Source of the DNA: Pogonophryne albipinna
Taxonomy: Eukaryota > Chordata > Actinopteri > Perciformes > Artedidraconidae
Direction: 5' to 3'
Assembly (NCBI GenBank): GCA_028583405.1
Contig: JAPTMU010000094.1
Span: forward strand, 309,154 to 373,153
Length of the DNA: 64,000 nt
Part shown: piece by piece, positions 60,791 to 64,000 of the stretch
Numbering within the stretch: the first letter of the stretch is position 1
Layout: each line of letters begins with the position of its first letter
Translations under genes and position numbers: made by a program
Notes under the pieces: generated by a model
What the model was told of the DNA's origin: nothing
Databases searched by the model: none
The model's input: only the letters and a program-made list of their open reading frames with translations

Positions 60791-61385
60791 AGGGCCCTTA
60801 TTATGTTCACATTCAGGTTCATATTTGTATTTAGTGACTGTCTCCATGCTTTAATGTTCAAAAAGCTCTTATTATACATACATATTATATATACACAATT
60901 GTAATGTATTAAAGTGGTCGTATTATGCTAATGTTCATGTATATATTTATAAATGTTAGTTTTTACTGTGATAGTCTCCATGCTTTAATGTTCAAAAAGG
61001 TATTTATTTGTTCTCATACTGCCTGTGCTGCAGCACCTCTTTTCACCCTCTGTCTGAAACCAGAGTCCAGTCTGCTCTGATTGGTTAGCTGGCTGGCTCT
61101 GTTGTGATTGGTCAACCACTTGGAGATGTCCCGCCTCTTTGCCTATCACATACAATGTGTTGTAGCGCTAGCCAATAGGAGCGCGAGTGCTACTAGTGAT
61201 GTCATTATGTTGCGGCAGTAAACAAAGGAGTCCAATGGAGATGTTACAGGCAGTGGGGGAGTGTGTGAGAGAGAAACTCCCTCTGGAGGGAACACAGGGA
61301 TGTTAGCCTTTGCAGAACTTGTACATGCACAAAAACCTATATAACACACTACAGGAGAGGGAGAACAAAGCATAATAGGGCTTCT
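60791..61385. mobile_element. TTAA-type AGGGGCCC family, full copy plus duplicated 5' piece
   Basis: Begins AGGGCCCTTATTATG directly after the TTAA (60787-60790) that also ends the previous element, and ends GCATAATAGGGCTTCT before TTAA 61386-61389. An internal TTAA at 60909-60912 starts a second 5' end, and CCATGCTTTAATGTTCAAAA occurs twice, so 60791-60908 is a partial extra copy in front of a complete one (60913-61385). Confidence 0.75.
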
Positions 61386-61389
61386 TTAA

Positions 61390-63842
61390 GCAGTCTCATA
61401 CAATTGTGCACATGTTAAAAGTAGTTTTTTAAGGTGAAAGTGACTGTTTGTCAGTTACTTCGACGATATGTGTTTTTCGAAAGCACTTTAAATCGCTTTG
61501 TGTTGACAGGTGCTAAATAAACTTGACTTGCTTTGCTTTACTATGGCATATGCCAGACATACTGTAGGGAACGTGAATATGGCTTAATTACATGAATTAC
61601 AGCTAGGAGACATTGACAACTAATTGGGTCTGTTGTTTATTATTTCACATGTCATTAATTGAAGGAAGATATGGGCTTTAATTGCCCCACATGGCATTAA
61701 TCATACCTTTGAAATGACATAAAGGTTACAAAGACCTACATGATGTCAAAACAGGTATGAAAAGGGATGTATTGGAAATGGTCGCAGTGACTGTTGCCAA
61801 CACGTACCCGAGGGAATGTGAGGTGGGCTGTGCAAAGCACCATCTGTGCTGGTGGAGGAACGATGATCACCGTTCATAGGTGTTGAAGCATAATATGGCA
61901 GCAATCTGGTTCTTTTTCCTGACAAACCCAACAGCTAGAAAACGCCTCCGCTTCTTCTGTTTGTTGTATATATATTAACCTCTACATTTCTGATCTATTT
62001 AGGGTGTATTCTGAATCAAAAATCCTTTGTGCAGCCTTATTTCTGCAGCGGAGATATTTACAGCGTTACAGAGCAGACAAGGGTTAAGAAAAACAAGAAG
62101 GCTTACCTATTGTGTACAACAAGCACATATTAGTACAAATAAAGCAAATAAGTAAAACACAATTATCAGTATTTTGAAAGAAAGAAATTAACAACGGATA
62201 TTATGGAAGGAGCCAGTTACAAATTGTAATTAAATTGTTATAAATCAAAGTGTGTATTTAACATGCAGTGAGTGTATATTGCATTTTTGCACATAGAGTG
62301 TTTCAGCACAGGGTTTTGTTTGTTTTGGCTTTTTATTTTTTGATTATGTGAACACAGCAATTGCACAGATATTAGGGGCAAAACAAGTGGGCTGAGATCG
62401 CCTAGAAGATGGTCTTTGCTCGACTTAACTCTATTTTTTTCTTTGAACAATTGACATGCAAGTGTGTGGCGGTATGCACCCATCAGAGCGTGTCTCCGAC
62501 GTCAAACTCTTGAGGCGACACAGCTTTTTAATAACATGCATCAGGACATGTTTTGTAGTCGCAGTTTATGCTCGCTGGAGCCGGATATTTTGTCCATTTA
62601 ATAAACGCTGTTATATAAAACGTGTATACAATGAAAACAATAAGCAATACAAACTGGGGTGCTCTATAATTAAGAGAATAATATAAAGTATTTTGAGCCT
62701 CAATGAAGCAAGGGGAAAATGCAACAATTGAATCAAATTAATTCCTGAATTTGATCAAAGCCAATACGATAAAAGTGGGTCCTTTGAAAGGAATATTTGT
62801 GATTTCCTTTTTAACTTCATTGCTCATTCAACGTTTCAGATCTAGGTGGACTTGTTCTCTCTGCAGTCCTTTGAGATGTGCCTTTTGAAAAAAGCCTCTT
62901 CGATATAAATAAATCTTGACTTGACAGCTTTGTTTCTTGTTCTCGTTTTAACTTGTGTTCTTGTCCACTTCCCCCAAGGGCTTGTGGCAAGTAATCCATT
63001 ACTGTCATGTAGAAACTTGTTATATACTAATTCCAGTAAATTGCGGTTTGACTAATCTAGAAGGTATTTTAGCCTTTGAAGACCATGAACCTGCACAAAA
63101 CACTACAGGAAAAGAAAACCCAGAAAAGCAAAATAGCCCTCTCTTTAATTTGAAGAATATTGTTGTTTTCAAGCCTTAGAGTAGCCAGGTTGCTGAGATG
63201 GAAAGTGCTTTGTGGGTGAACTCAGGACGGAGCTTTTAGCATCCCAAACTAATCAATTCTTCCCCTCCATATGGCTGAATTTTCCACCAAATGTTCACTA
63301 ACATCGCTGTTGTTTTTGTGATATCTCTGGGTAGGTAAGAGCATAAAAAAACAAATTAATGATTGTATGTAAATGTAAGTACTTACCCTCTTTACGATGA
63401 CACAGCTAAATCATCACAGGTGGAGCCACCTGTTTTAGAAGTGCTGTTGCACGGTGATCATCAGTGCGATAAAGGTGTAATGATTAAGCTTCATCTGTGT
63501 GTCAAAGTAAATACGTTTTTATACTTTTGTATCATATGTATACATCTATTCCAACATGATAGGACTATTATTGATAGAGCTGCAGTGCTCAGACTATATT
63601 TGGCAGCTGGTACACTAGAGAGAGCATGCTGCTGAGAGCGTCAGTGTTTAATGCAGTCATTGAATCGCAAAGCAAAGTTAAAAATAACCGGATATTTATA
63701 GATCTTTGAATTTCTATTTTAATTGCTCATATGCCGAATTTCAAGTGTTTTTTTTATAGATGTTTATCCTGTAAAGCTGTTGAAGTTAATGAAAGTTAGT
63801 AAAAGAGACACCTGACAGTGATTAAAGTGACTTTCCTACCCT
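61390..63842. other. No recognisable gene
   Basis: A weak non-LTR tail-like stretch lies near 62017-62085. Nothing else is supported. Confidence 0.35.
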
Positions 63843-63886
63843 CTTCTTCTTCTTCTTCTTCTTCTTCTTCTTCTTCTTCTTCTTCT
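63843..63886. repeat. (CTT)n microsatellite
   Basis: About 14 uninterrupted TTC/CTT units. Confidence 0.92.
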
Positions 63887-64000
63887 CTCTTGTGGGGGGA
63901 AACAACATTGTAAAAAAAAACTGGATTTAATTTGAAAGTGGCTGAACACACTGGATCTGAGAGTTCAACCGCTGGTTATTCAATCCCCTGTCAATAACCA

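Overview
The window looks like intergenic or intronic DNA of a ray-finned (teleost-like) fish. I recognise no host exon, tRNA or rRNA gene. The recognisable content is layered transposable elements of fish-typical kinds: Ty3/Gypsy LTR elements (SCAN-type and Mag-like), hAT elements with exact 8-bp target duplications, several families flanked by TTAA, a CACTA-like element, a PIF/Harbinger-like MITE, an internally deleted Crypton-like tyrosine-recombinase element, tRNA-derived SINEs and LINE scraps. The species call is an inference from this repertoire.

Region by region. 1-3440: the 5' part of a minus-strand SCAN-type Gypsy element, with a 616-codon uninterrupted gag-protease frame running off the left edge and a leader/LTR that carries a 589-bp MITE. 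3933-6066: a CACTA-like element with an internal ~110-bp tandem array. 6067-12461: element A, a long-TIR DNA element carrying a hAT (6444-7379), a 1.16-kb TTAA element (7480-8641) and a Crypton-like insertion (9463-12062) that itself carries another hAT (9890-11280). 14183-20135: MITEs and SINE pieces. 21999-28001: a decayed Mag-like Ty3/Gypsy element between short LTRs, broken by two solo LTRs and a SINE. 34834-37536: element B, a complete relative of A in opposite orientation, with hairpin-bearing terminal repeats. 43064-44796: a three-deep nest (hAT, then a TTAA element, then a foldback element). 51783-53290: a TTAA element split by a SINE and a hAT. 59627-61385: two TTAA elements sharing one TTAA. 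The remaining stretches show nothing I can name.

The elements date one another. Element B has the unoccupied target of the hAT inside A. The hAT in the Crypton-like element and the foldback element at 44051 both interrupt short frames that read through when the insertion is mentally skipped. The best candidates for autonomy are off the edge (the SCAN-type Gypsy element). Almost everything else is truncated or internally deleted and, if it moved, would have needed transposase supplied elsewhere.
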